Of a DNA stretch of 64,000 bases, positions 7,584 through 14,500 are shown piece by piece (position 1 is the stretch's first letter; each line of letters starts with the position of its first letter). Position numbers and translations under genes: made by a program. The stretch is taken from the NCBI GenBank assembly GCA_028277945.1, contig JANQFH010000056.1, positions 62,001 to 126,000 on the forward strand. The letters are read 5' to 3'. Under the pieces are notes generated by a model. That model ran no database searches and was not told the origin of the DNA. It worked only from the letters and a program-made list of their open reading frames with translations. The DNA is from Oligoflexia bacterium (GTDB taxonomy: Bacteria; Bdellovibrionota_G; JANQFH01).

Positions 7584-9223
7584 GGTTGAGTCGCTATCTT
7601 GGCACTCTGTCCCTGCCAGTCCTCATCAATATACCACTGGGTTATATCACCCCAGAAGTTGCCAGGGTTGATATCAGCCCCTTTTACACGAGCGTGTAAG
7701 GCGACGTGGATCTTCTTCCAATAGAGGAAGATTCCCGGCGGCTCTTCAAACAGCTGCTGGCTAAAGGCCTTGAGAAAATCCTCTCTTTTAGCAAAGCCTC
7801 CTGCAGCATGCTTTTGGAAAAGGCGGGACATCTTCGCGTTTCGATAAGGAAAGAGCGATTCTTCGCCTCCGGAAAAGTACCGGTGAAGGCTAGCAGGTTC
7901 TGAATAGGCTCGTGAGTAGATATGAAACAGGTGATCATTTGTCAATTTTACATTCTCCATCATCTTATCTAATTCCACAGTTCTAACGGCAAGGCGAATT
8001 CCTATCTCCTGAAGATGGGCTTGCACTGCCAACATCAGCTGTTTAGATTCAGCATCACCTTGGAAGGCGACTGCCTGGAGCTTGAAAACTTTATTGTCCT
8101 TTTTAAGCTCGTTTTTGACGCGGTCGTAGTGAAACCCACTCTGTTGCAAAAGTCGTAGTGCTCGCTCAGGATCATAGGGATAGGGCGTAATGCCTCTACC
8201 ATGTGAAACCAGGTCAGGATTCATAATGCCGCTGCTGAGCTCAGCATCACCTCGTAACACTCGCTCAATGATCGCCTCTCTATCCACGGCTAAATTGAGC
8301 GCGCGCCGCACACGCACATCCTGTAAATCCTCGTTGTTCATGTTAAAAACAAGCATGTAGAAAAAGTTGTTTTGAAAGGAGACAACCTGCAGATGTGGTT
8401 GATCCTTAGTAATCCGTTTTTCATCACTGTTAAGATACCAAAACACATCCAAATCAGAACGCATGAGCTGCGTCCACGCCAACTTTTTGCTCTTGAGGGC
8501 TGTAAAGGAGATTTGGTTGATCTTTGGTTTGCCTCCCCAATAATTCTCGTGACGCTTTAGCAAAACATGGTCAGAGGACCACTTTGCAACCCTATAAGGC
8601 CCCGTGCTATTAATGAATTGAGAGGGCTCTGCTTTCTTATTGCATGGATTGTCTGATGTAGGAACGACGGCTATGGCAAGACCAAACCATACAGGCTGCG
8701 CTCCTTTCTCTAAATAGAGAGCGATTTCTCTCTCATTGAGCACTGCAACTCTCTTGATGGATTGCAGACGAGAGTACGCCCAAGAACCTGTGGACTCCTG
8801 CATGGCACACTCGAGCGATGCCCTAACATCCGCTACTGTGAGTGGTTGTCCATTGTGGAACTCAACACCTGATTTTAGCTTAACTCTCCATATATCAAAG
8901 TCGTCAGATGAATCATCTAAGGATATCTCTTGTGCAAGCATTGGTTGGAAGGTTCCATCTTTAGCAAAATCCATTAGGCCTTCGAAAACAAAAGACAGAA
9001 TGTGGGAGCTGTAACCGCTTATTCGAGTAAATGGATCTAAGGGCTCAAAGACTCCAAGGGTGCCAACACGCAGAGTGTTTGAAGGCGGGACTAGAACGTT
9101 CTCTTGCGCCTGCTTCCCTTGAGGCTTCTCCATGGAACAGCTGCACAGAAGCAGTAAGGGAAGTAATACTTTGAAAATTCTAGACCGCCTACACCAAGGC
9201 CTTTTTTTCTGCGATCCTGACAT
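7580..9223 (-). CDS. Family-5 extracellular solute-binding lipoprotein (peptide-binding type)
   Basis: 547 residues. The N-terminus has a basic stretch, a Leu-rich helix and a lipobox LCSC, so Cys29 is probably lipidated. The remainder fits the OppA/DppA class of ABC solute-binding proteins: LRVGTLGVFEPLDPF, WRVKLKSGVEFHNGQPLTVADV, YDPERALRLLQQSGF. No permease or ATPase gene lies nearby, so import is not its obvious job here. The 4-base overlap with a sensor kinase and the position just after a candidate modified-peptide gene suggest a periplasmic peptide receptor for signalling (inference). The start near 9223 is supported by the signal sequence directly after it. Confidence 0.88.
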   Translation of the reverse strand: MSGSQKKRPWCRRSRIFKVLLPLLLLCSCSMEKPQGKQAQENVLVPPSNTLRVGTLGVFEPLDPFTRISGYSSHILSFVFEGLMDFAKDGTFQPMLAQEISLDDSSDDFDIWRVKLKSGVEFHNGQPLTVADVRASLECAMQESTGSWAYSRLQSIKRVAVLNEREIALYLEKGAQPVWFGLAIAVVPTSDNPCNKKAEPSQFINSTGPYRVAKWSSDHVLLKRHENYWGGKPKINQISFTALKSKKLAWTQLMRSDLDVFWYLNSDEKRITKDQPHLQVVSFQNNFFYMLVFNMNNEDLQDVRVRRALNLAVDREAIIERVLRGDAELSSGIMNPDLVSHGRGITPYPYDPERALRLLQQSGFHYDRVKNELKKDNKVFKLQAVAFQGDAESKQLMLAVQAHLQEIGIRLAVRTVELDKMMENVKLTNDHLFHIYSRAYSEPASLHRYFSGGEESLFPYRNAKMSRLFQKHAAGGFAKREDFLKAFSQQLFEEPPGIFLYWKKIHVALHARVKGADINPGNFWGDITQWYIDEDWQGQSAKIATQP

Positions 9224-9344
9224 TTTTAACTACTTGAAACTATGTGCTTTTTATACAGTGGCGCACTGATACAAACATGCGTCAGAGGATTTCTATAAAC
9301 ATGTAGGTTATAAGTAGGGAGAAGTGGGTGGGATGTCAAGCAGA

Positions 9345-9387
9345 CCACCCCACAGCCGCATGGTTTTAGCCGTGGGCTGTGGGGTGG
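9345..9387 (-). repeat. Strong 13-bp hairpin between peptide and binding-protein genes
   Basis: CCACCCCACAGCC (9345-9357) pairs perfectly with GGCTGTGGGGTGG (9375-9387); part of the 17-base loop can pair further. It lies about 40 bases after the peptide stop and about 120 bases before the lipoprotein gene start. No U-tract follows on either strand, so a simple intrinsic terminator is unlikely. A role in holding the 3' end of the peptide mRNA or lowering downstream expression is inference. Confidence 0.7.
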
Positions 9388-9425
9388 ATAAGCAGATCTC
9401 TACACCTTAACGGTGCGTATGCGGA

Positions 9426-9533
9426 TTAAACAGGACCTTCACCACAACGTGGCCCGCCGGTACCACCACCACCTGGCTGGCGCTCCTGGCGACGACGGCT
9501 GTCCTTACGGATTACCTTGCTCTTTGCTTCCAT
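9426..9533 (-). CDS. Candidate RiPP precursor peptide (35 aa, Arg-rich leader, Gly-rich core)
   Basis: An ATG at 9533 is preceded by a strong Shine-Dalgarno (AAGGAGG, 6 bases before the ATG). The frame encodes 35 residues and ends with TAA. The first half is basic (four Lys and six Arg among residues 4-18; MEAKSKVIRK, DSRRRQER). The second half is QPGGGGTGGPRCGEGPV, Gly/Pro-rich with a single Cys at position 30. There is no signal peptide. It lies 115 bases downstream of a radical SAM/SPASM maturase on the same strand, the classical arrangement for a ribosomally made, post-translationally modified peptide. I do not recognise the family. The chemistry of any modification and the export route are unknown; no exporter gene is adjacent. 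Confidence 0.75.
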   Translation of the reverse strand: MEAKSKVIRKDSRRRQERQPGGGGTGGPRCGEGPV

Positions 9534-9604
9534 GACGATCCTCCTTTATCGGTCAATCCTTGAAGGATTAGGGAACTATTCAGCTTTTAAGGAGGCTTGT
9601 TGTG

Positions 9605-9632
9605 GCAGGGCAATTTTGGCAGGGTGCCCTGC
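9605..9632 (-). repeat. Competing stem-loops between maturase and peptide genes
   Basis: GCAGGGCA (9605-9612) can pair with TGCCCTGC (9625-9632). Alternatively GCAGGG (9619-9624) pairs with CCCTGC (9627-9632). The stems exclude each other and lie in the leader of the peptide gene. This could be an attenuation or processing structure; no U-tract is seen. Confidence 0.4.
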
Positions 9633-9648
9633 TTAGACAATAATAATG

Positions 9649-11037
9649 TTAAGCTGTTCGCTTAATAGGACTCTTTTGCGGCTCTTCCTTTGGCTCGAGT
9701 AGCTCAGAGGGCTTCACGCCACCTCCGTGCGTACCGGCCTCGAGTTGCAGCAGCGTGGGTACGGTCTTTTCAAAAAACTCACCCGAGCATTGAAAGGCGC
9801 TGTAGTCGCCCTTTTGTTTGAATACTGCCCAGCGGCAGCCACCAAAGCAGCCGGCTAGGTTCTTGCAGTCCCCACATGTAGGGTGGTCTATGGCGTTATA
9901 GCTCATGACCTTATCGTAGTTCTCATTGTAACCCGTATGCACATTGCCTATGGAGGCGCGTTTGTCCCCAGCAAAGGCACCACAAGGGTAGATGTCACCA
10001 AGCGGATCAATGGAGATAGCGTGCTCGATTAGAGCCTCACAAGGACCAGCAACAACCCGGCGTTGGCTACGCAGGTTGCGCTGTTGCAGCTCCTTTTCAA
10101 TGCGCAGATAACCGCTCATGTCGCCTTCTCCTAAGTAGGCGATCGCATCTGCGGTCTCTTTGGTGCCGGCATTCATGATCGGCTTAAAACCGAACTTACG
10201 CACAGAGTTGTCCAGACCCTCGTCACGCAGGTAGTCGAGCAGTTTAAAGATACTCTCAACCGCTTCAGGATCGTTCTGATCATAATTGCCTCCGAGGGTG
10301 AAAGAGGTAAGCACCCCTATTTCCTTCAGGTTTTTTAAAATAACCTCAAAGCTACCCCTTCCACCTCTCAGAGGCCTTTGCTTGTCATGCCTCTCTTTGT
10401 CACCATCAAGGGTGATCTTAATGCGTTTAAGCCCAAGCTCTTTCAGCTCGGCGTAGAGTTCTTTTTTAAGATGAAAACCATTGGTGATCAGACCAAATTC
10501 AAAACGGCGGTTGTTTGCCATGCAGAAGTTGCGAAACTCATGGATGAGATAAAACAGCGTCTCTTGTTCAATGAGGGGCTCACCCCCAAAGAAGGTAACG
10601 TCCAACTCGGGAAAGTCCTTGGAAAGCATCATCTCGCGTGTCCACGCCACCACCTCTTGTTGTGTCTCTGGCTTCATGCGCACATTGCCTAAGTACTCTG
10701 CTTCAAAGCAGTAAGGGCAGGCAAAGTTGCAGCGATAAGAGAGCAGGATGGTAAGTGGCAAGGTCTGGGTCTGCTTGGTGTGGGCGTCATACCACTTGCG
10801 CAACTCATCTTTTTCATCAAAGAGATGGTTAACGAGGAAGCTCTCCTCTTTCATGATGCGCAACTCTTTGGGATAGTTCTTTAGGATGGTTTCATCGCCA
10901 GCCTTGAGCGCATCAAAGAGCTCGGTGGGAATCTGCATCAGGCTGTCGGCAAAACTGTTGTAGATCAGGCTCATATCGCCTGCGGCAGAGGCGATGCCTC
11001 GTTGGACTTCGTATGTGTAGCGGGATAGAACCTGCAC
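9649..11037 (-). CDS. Radical SAM/SPASM peptide maturase
   Basis: 462 residues, GTG start. Residues 5-40 (RYTYEV, LIYNSF) form the N-terminal region seen in SPASM-type peptide maturases. The radical SAM cluster motif CNFACPYC (Cys103, 107, 110) and GGEP (151-154) are present. The C-terminal SPASM domain has the full seven-Cys pattern: C-X12-GX4C at SIDPLGDIYPC, then CGDCKNLAGCFGGC (CX2CX5CX3C), then the last Cys at 417. Such enzymes bind auxiliary iron-sulfur clusters and crosslink or otherwise modify peptides or proteins. The 35-residue peptide at 9426-9533 is the obvious substrate candidate. A sigma-54 promoter lies just upstream, with a predicted leader of only about 5 bases. anSME-like sulfatase maturation is less likely because no sulfatase is nearby. 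Confidence 0.9.
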   Translation of the reverse strand: MQVLSRYTYEVQRGIASAAGDMSLIYNSFADSLMQIPTELFDALKAGDETILKNYPKELRIMKEESFLVNHLFDEKDELRKWYDAHTKQTQTLPLTILLSYRCNFACPYCFEAEYLGNVRMKPETQQEVVAWTREMMLSKDFPELDVTFFGGEPLIEQETLFYLIHEFRNFCMANNRRFEFGLITNGFHLKKELYAELKELGLKRIKITLDGDKERHDKQRPLRGGRGSFEVILKNLKEIGVLTSFTLGGNYDQNDPEAVESIFKLLDYLRDEGLDNSVRKFGFKPIMNAGTKETADAIAYLGEGDMSGYLRIEKELQQRNLRSQRRVVAGPCEALIEHAISIDPLGDIYPCGAFAGDKRASIGNVHTGYNENYDKVMSYNAIDHPTCGDCKNLAGCFGGCRWAVFKQKGDYSAFQCSGEFFEKTVPTLLQLEAGTHGGGVKPSELLEPKEEPQKSPIKRTA

Positions 11038-11052
11038 AGCGCCCGTGTTATA

Positions 11053-11068
11053 AGCGAAACTCGTGCCA
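11053..11068 (-). promoter_or_regulatory. Sigma-54 promoter for the maturase/peptide operon
   Basis: Minus strand TGGCACG-AGTT-TCGCT: the -24 half is a perfect consensus and GG (11066-11067) is 10 bases from GC (11054-11055). The predicted start is about 11042, five bases before the GTG at 11037. The two palindromes at 11120 and 11201 lie 53-150 bases upstream, a normal enhancer distance. Confidence 0.8.
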
Positions 11069-11119
11069 AAAGTTATAGTGTTGATTTAATTAGATTGTTT
11101 CAGTGATTGTGCTGATCAA

Positions 11120-11141
11120 AGTGGCCAAGAAATTGGCCACT
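11120..11141. promoter_or_regulatory. Palindromic enhancer-like site 1
   Basis: AGTGGCCAA, four bases, TTGGCCACT: a perfect 9-bp inverted repeat. Its core TGGCCAA-N4-TTGGCCA recurs at 11201-11218. The arrangement fits dimer binding by an NtrC-type activator, for which the obvious candidate is the regulator encoded next to it at 11296. Confidence 0.75.
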
Positions 11142-11200
11142 CCCAGTCCATGGAAAGCAAGCTACTTGTTACTACATGTAAAAATTGCCATAGCCGATGA

Positions 11201-11218
11201 TGGCCAAGATCTTGGCCA
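11201..11218. promoter_or_regulatory. Palindromic enhancer-like site 2
   Basis: TGGCCAA-GATC-TTGGCCA, a perfect 7-bp inverted repeat with the same core and spacing as site 1. The centres are 79 bases apart. Paired sites of this kind allow activator oligomers to form upstream of sigma-54 promoters. Confidence 0.75.
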
Positions 11219-11221
11219 ACT

Positions 11222-11256
11222 GGACAACATCTCATCCGCATATCTTTAGGTTGTCC
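11222..11256 (+). repeat. Inverted repeat upstream of the NtrC-type gene
   Basis: GGACAAC (11222-11228) and GTTGTCC (11250-11256) are separated by 21 bases, about 40 bases before the ATG at 11296. It could be an operator with half sites three helical turns apart or a weak leader hairpin; nothing decides between these. Confidence 0.35.
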
Positions 11257-11295
11257 CATTGCCAGTGAGCCTAAAAACCGGTAAGGGAAAAGAAC

Positions 11296-12705
11296 ATGAG
11301 CCGCACCCATTTCAACATCTTAGTGGTCGATGACGACCGCAGTCTGCTTTCCACCATGGAGATCATCCTCAAAGATCATGGCAAGATCTCTGTCGCCAAT
11401 AGCGTGACACAGGCGAGAGAAATCCTGCAAAAGCAACCCATGCAGCTGATTTTTCTTGATATCCTGCTTCCTGACGGCAATGGCCTTGAGCTTTTGAAGG
11501 AGATCAAGGAGAGCCATCCAGCCACAGAGGTCGTCATGTTAACCGCCATCAAGGAGATCGATCGGGCGGTTGATGCGATCAAAAACGGGGCTCACGACTA
11601 CTTGACCAAAGACTTTAGTCCTGAAGAGATCCACATCTTAATCGACAAGATCCACCAAAAGCAGAGACAGCAGCGAGAGCTGACATTTTTGCGCTCGGAG
11701 GTTGCTGAAATGACCAACAAGGAGATGATCCTTGGTGATGGTCCCAAGAGTCGAGAGATTCGCGAGCTTCTTGCCAAGGTGGCCAACCTACCAGCAAGCG
11801 TGCTTATTGAGGGAGAGTCCGGTACGGGCAAGGAGCTGCTCGCACGGGCGATCCATAGTCAATCGCCACTGCGGGAGGCGCCCTTCATTACCATCCATGT
11901 CGCCTCGCTGCCAAGCAACCTTGTCGAATCTGCTCTCTTTGGCCATGAAAAGGGAGCGTTTACCGGAGCTACGCAGCAACGTCTTGGCAAGCTGGAGCTG
12001 GCAGATGGTGGCACGCTATTTCTTGATGAGGTGGGAGAGATCCCTGAGGATACACAGATCAAACTACTACGCTTTTTACAAGAGGGAGAGATCGAACGGA
12101 TTGGTAGTAACCGTACAATCAAACTCAACGTCAGGATCATCGCGGCAACCAATCGCGATCTCCTGCAACTGGTTAAACAGGGAGGTCTACGCCAAGACCT
12201 CTTCTACCGCCTCAACACCATTCCAATAAAACTACCCCCTCTACGGGAGCGCAGAGAGGATATCACCGCACTCGTGAATCTCTTCCTCAAGAGGTATTGC
12301 AACAACTTTGGTAAAAACCCAATGTGCCTTAGCAACACCGCTCTAAAAACACTCATCGCCTACCCTTGGCCAGGCAACATCCGTGAACTCGAGCACCTCG
12401 TCGAAAGGCTTGTGGCTATTCATGATAAAGAGAGTATCGATGAGCTCGACATACCGCTGGAATATACGTTGATGGGAACCGAGGCGTTGGATGAAATAGA
12501 GCAGCAGGCTGGAAAGCAGGCAAACGGTGACTACCTTAAAACCGCTACAGCGATCTTTGAGCGCAACCTCATTGACAAAGTCTTACAGAAAACCGGTGGT
12601 AACCGTACAAAAACGGCAAAGCAACTCGGTATTCCCCTAAGCACCCTGAAATTCAAGCTGCAGAAGCTCGGCATCAAGAAAAAGCATAAAGAGCTAGCAG
12701 AATAG
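11296..12705 (+). CDS. NtrC-family sigma-54-dependent response regulator
   Basis: 469 residues. Receiver 1-125 with acidic DDD at 12-14, acceptor Asp55 (IFLDILLPDG) and Lys105. AAA+ domain about 145-385 with Walker A GESGTGKE (173-180), canonical GAFTGA loop (220-225), Walker B GTLFLDE and the Arg-finger region LRERREDI. A Fis-type HTH lies at the C-terminus (GNRTKTAKQLGIPLSTLKFK). All key residues are intact. The gene is divergent from the maturase/peptide operon, and the space between them holds a sigma-54 promoter plus two palindromes, so it is the likely direct activator of that operon. Its likely kinase is the Cache-type kinase at 5790 (inference). Confidence 0.93.
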   Translation: MSRTHFNILVVDDDRSLLSTMEIILKDHGKISVANSVTQAREILQKQPMQLIFLDILLPDGNGLELLKEIKESHPATEVVMLTAIKEIDRAVDAIKNGAHDYLTKDFSPEEIHILIDKIHQKQRQQRELTFLRSEVAEMTNKEMILGDGPKSREIRELLAKVANLPASVLIEGESGTGKELLARAIHSQSPLREAPFITIHVASLPSNLVESALFGHEKGAFTGATQQRLGKLELADGGTLFLDEVGEIPEDTQIKLLRFLQEGEIERIGSNRTIKLNVRIIAATNRDLLQLVKQGGLRQDLFYRLNTIPIKLPPLRERREDITALVNLFLKRYCNNFGKNPMCLSNTALKTLIAYPWPGNIRELEHLVERLVAIHDKESIDELDIPLEYTLMGTEALDEIEQQAGKQANGDYLKTATAIFERNLIDKVLQKTGGNRTKTAKQLGIPLSTLKFKLQKLGIKKKHKELAE

Positions 12706-12752
12706 CACGGCTCACCTATATAATAGATGAAACCTCAAACTGATTAGACGTT

Positions 12753-13130
12753 ATGGACAAGAGACGCACCATCCTCGTGGTTGATGACGAAACAGCCCTG
12801 GCAAGGACTTACGATCGCATCCTATCAAGAAAGGGTTTCGACGTGGTGTTGGCGGATTCTTATGAGAGTGCGGTGGCAGCACTTGAGGAGAAGCCGATCG
12901 ATTTGGTCATCACCGATCTCGCCCTGCCTGGCAAGAACGGTATTGAATTGATGCGCACCATTCGTGAGGATAAACGCTGGTCAGAGCTGCCGATCATCGC
13001 CCAGTCTGGATTTGGCCAACAGATGCAAAAGGAGGTCTTGGCGCTCATGCCGCTACGCCTCTTCCAAAAACCAGTCCCTATGGATGAGCTGGTAGAGATC
13101 ATTGAAGCGGCCTTCAATCCAAATGATTAG
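12753..13130 (+). CDS. Single-domain response regulator (CheY-like)
   Basis: 125 residues, a lone canonical receiver: DD at 11-12, acceptor Asp55 in VITDLALPG, Ser in strand 4 (AQSGFG) and the Lys in FQKPVP. There is no output domain. It follows the NtrC-type regulator by 47 bases on the same strand. A TATAAT-like hexamer in that gap could give it a separate transcript, but no -35 is convincing. It could act as a phosphate sink or competitor in the peptide-sensing relay; this is inference from position only. Confidence 0.88.
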   Translation: MDKRRTILVVDDETALARTYDRILSRKGFDVVLADSYESAVAALEEKPIDLVITDLALPGKNGIELMRTIREDKRWSELPIIAQSGFGQQMQKEVLALMPLRLFQKPVPMDELVEIIEAAFNPND

Positions 13131-13236
13131 TAAAACAGGTGGGTTAGACGAAATATATATTGTTAGCCCCGTATTTTTTTATACCTACACAAAAAACTTC
13201 TTTATATTAAATAATTAGAAAATTTGGACGGATTTG

Positions 13237-13258
13237 TTTACCCCTTCCTAGGGGTAAA
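13237..13258. promoter_or_regulatory. Perfect palindrome joined to the 21-base element
   Basis: TTTACCCC, six bases, GGGGTAAA. It overlaps the GGG of the 21-base element that follows and sits about 95-115 bases before the sigma-54-like promoter at 13351. It lacks a U-tract, so an activator site is more likely than a terminator. Confidence 0.5.
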
Positions 13259-13272
13259 AACATACTCCTTTT
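13252..13272 (+). promoter_or_regulatory. Shared 21-base element, copy 3
   Basis: GGG, TAAAAACA, TACTCCTTTT. It lies 79 bases upstream of the sigma-54-like promoter of the 13404 lipoprotein gene, in the same orientation as in the other two copies. Confidence 0.6.
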
Positions 13273-13350
13273 CTCTTAACAGCTCTCCTACCGAATGAAA
13301 AAAACCTTTTTATTTCATATTCTTATAAAAATAGTGTAGCTTACAGAAAG

Positions 13351-13366
13351 CGGCACGATTCTTGAT
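13351..13366 (+). promoter_or_regulatory. Sigma-54-like promoter for the 13404 lipoprotein
   Basis: CGGCACG-ATTC-TTGAT: the -24 half is near consensus (GG at 13352-13353). The -12 keeps TTG but has A where C is usual. The predicted start is about 13377, leaving a 27-base leader that contains GAGGAGGAG before the ATG at 13404. Confidence 0.55.
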
Positions 13367-13403
13367 TACTTCTTCTCTGTCAGCAGGCAAGAGGAGGAGA
13401 CCC

Positions 13404-14060
13404 ATGAGGGTAACAGCAACGACAAAACAGCACAGCATGGTCCAACTGCTCAGCCTTTCGCTGATGTCGCTTACCCTGGTTGGCTGTGGCATTCTCCCCG
13501 CTCCTGCAGAAAATGACACCTTTAGTTGGGAAGAGCTGCCCATCACCTATTACATTTCCGAAGAGATGCCAAAAGAGGCTCAAGAGGAGATCCATGCTGC
13601 GTTTGCTGAGTGGGAAGCGGGTCTCAATGAGGATGCCTTTGAATTTGGTGGCTTGGTTGAGCTGGGTGAAAGTGAAATTGGCAACTCCTACCACGCCGGT
13701 AAAAACGTCATCTTTGCTTCCAGCGAGTCTGGACACATCGAGGCACCTTACGGAGATGGCATTGATGCCATCGCGAGAACCTTTGTTCATGGCGCCAGCA
13801 AAATCCGCGATACCGACGTTGTCTTCTATGAATTTGATCGTAATTACAACATCGGCCGTAAGACCACGGGAGATGTTTACTCTGTCAAGACTGTAATGAT
13901 GCATGAGATCGGCCGTATGCTCTTTGGCGACCGTGACGGCGACGATGCAGAAAGCGTTCTCAACAACCCTATCTATCCGCAAGGCCATGAGCTAGAGAAG
14001 ACCAAGCTCAGCCGCGGCGACATCGATCTCTTCTACGAAGTCTACGGGAACTTAATCTAG
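13404..14060 (+). CDS. Lipoprotein resembling a matrixin-type metalloprotease with a degenerate zinc site
   Basis: 218 residues from the ATG at 13404, which has GGAGG upstream. A TTG-initiated longer frame from 13362 is rejected because it would start inside the -12 element. The signal sequence ends in lipobox LVGC (Cys28). The body follows the matrixin pattern: a helix with AAFAEWE, hydrophobic strands (NVIFASS, TDVVFYEFD), then VMMHEIGRMLFGDRD. Metzincins need HExxHxxGxxH/D. Here the second His is Arg171 (codon CGT, one step from CAT) and the third ligand position is also altered. Proteolysis is therefore doubtful; a binding role or a specialised site is possible. It is the terminal gene of the sigma-54 island. 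Confidence 0.8.
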   Translation: MRVTATTKQHSMVQLLSLSLMSLTLVGCGILPAPAENDTFSWEELPITYYISEEMPKEAQEEIHAAFAEWEAGLNEDAFEFGGLVELGESEIGNSYHAGKNVIFASSESGHIEAPYGDGIDAIARTFVHGASKIRDTDVVFYEFDRNYNIGRKTTGDVYSVKTVMMHEIGRMLFGDRDGDDAESVLNNPIYPQGHELEKTKLSRGDIDLFYEVYGNLI

Positions 14061-14498
14061 ACAAGTTCCCCGAAACCCCTCGGATAAAAAACAACGACTT
14101 TGTCTCTGGTCGGAAGTTAAGTAATCAATGACTTGGCCTTTTGCTAACTGCATCTTAACTTCTTGAGCTGTGGCCACATGAATGGCATCTAAAGGTCTTA
14201 GCTGCAGCATTGCCCTGTATCGACGAATCAGAACCGTAGCCTGGGCGATGACCGCCTCGGTAATATGAGCAATCTGAAACCGTTCGAAGACTTCTTTTGC
14301 ATTGTCTTCCAGAGTAACCTGAAGTTGCAAATCTCCCTTCGCTTGGGTAACAATACCTGCCTGAGTCTCCACCTCTGAAAGGACTGACGTAATCAGATAA
14401 TTGTACTTCTTCAGCAATCGTAGTGCTTGTTGTCCGCGGCTATCTGCACACGTAACAGACACCAAAGTTGAGGCATCCGTATACAGAAAATTTGACAT
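14052..14498 (-). CDS. PIN-domain toxin (VapC-like ribonuclease)
   Basis: 148 residues. The PIN acidic residues are in place: Asp8 in LYTDAS, a Glu in LSEVE, Asp near 104 in PLDAIHVATA and a final Asp in YLTSDQ. PIN toxins cut RNA in a metal-dependent way and are held inactive by the partner antitoxin. The gene begins 2 bases after the antitoxin stop, the usual antitoxin-first order. Its stop overlaps the convergent 13404 lipoprotein gene by 9 bases. Confidence 0.87.
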   Translation of the reverse strand: MSNFLYTDASTLVSVTCADSRGQQALRLLKKYNYLITSVLSEVETQAGIVTQAKGDLQLQVTLEDNAKEVFERFQIAHITEAVIAQATVLIRRYRAMLQLRPLDAIHVATAQEVKMQLAKGQVIDYLTSDQRQSRCFLSEGFRGTCLD

Positions 14499-14500
14499 TA

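Noticed and set aside
13237-13258. TTTACCCC/GGGGTAAA as an intrinsic terminator of the 12753 gene
   Set aside because: No U-tract follows, and it lies 107 bases past the stop and at enhancer distance from a sigma-54-like promoter.
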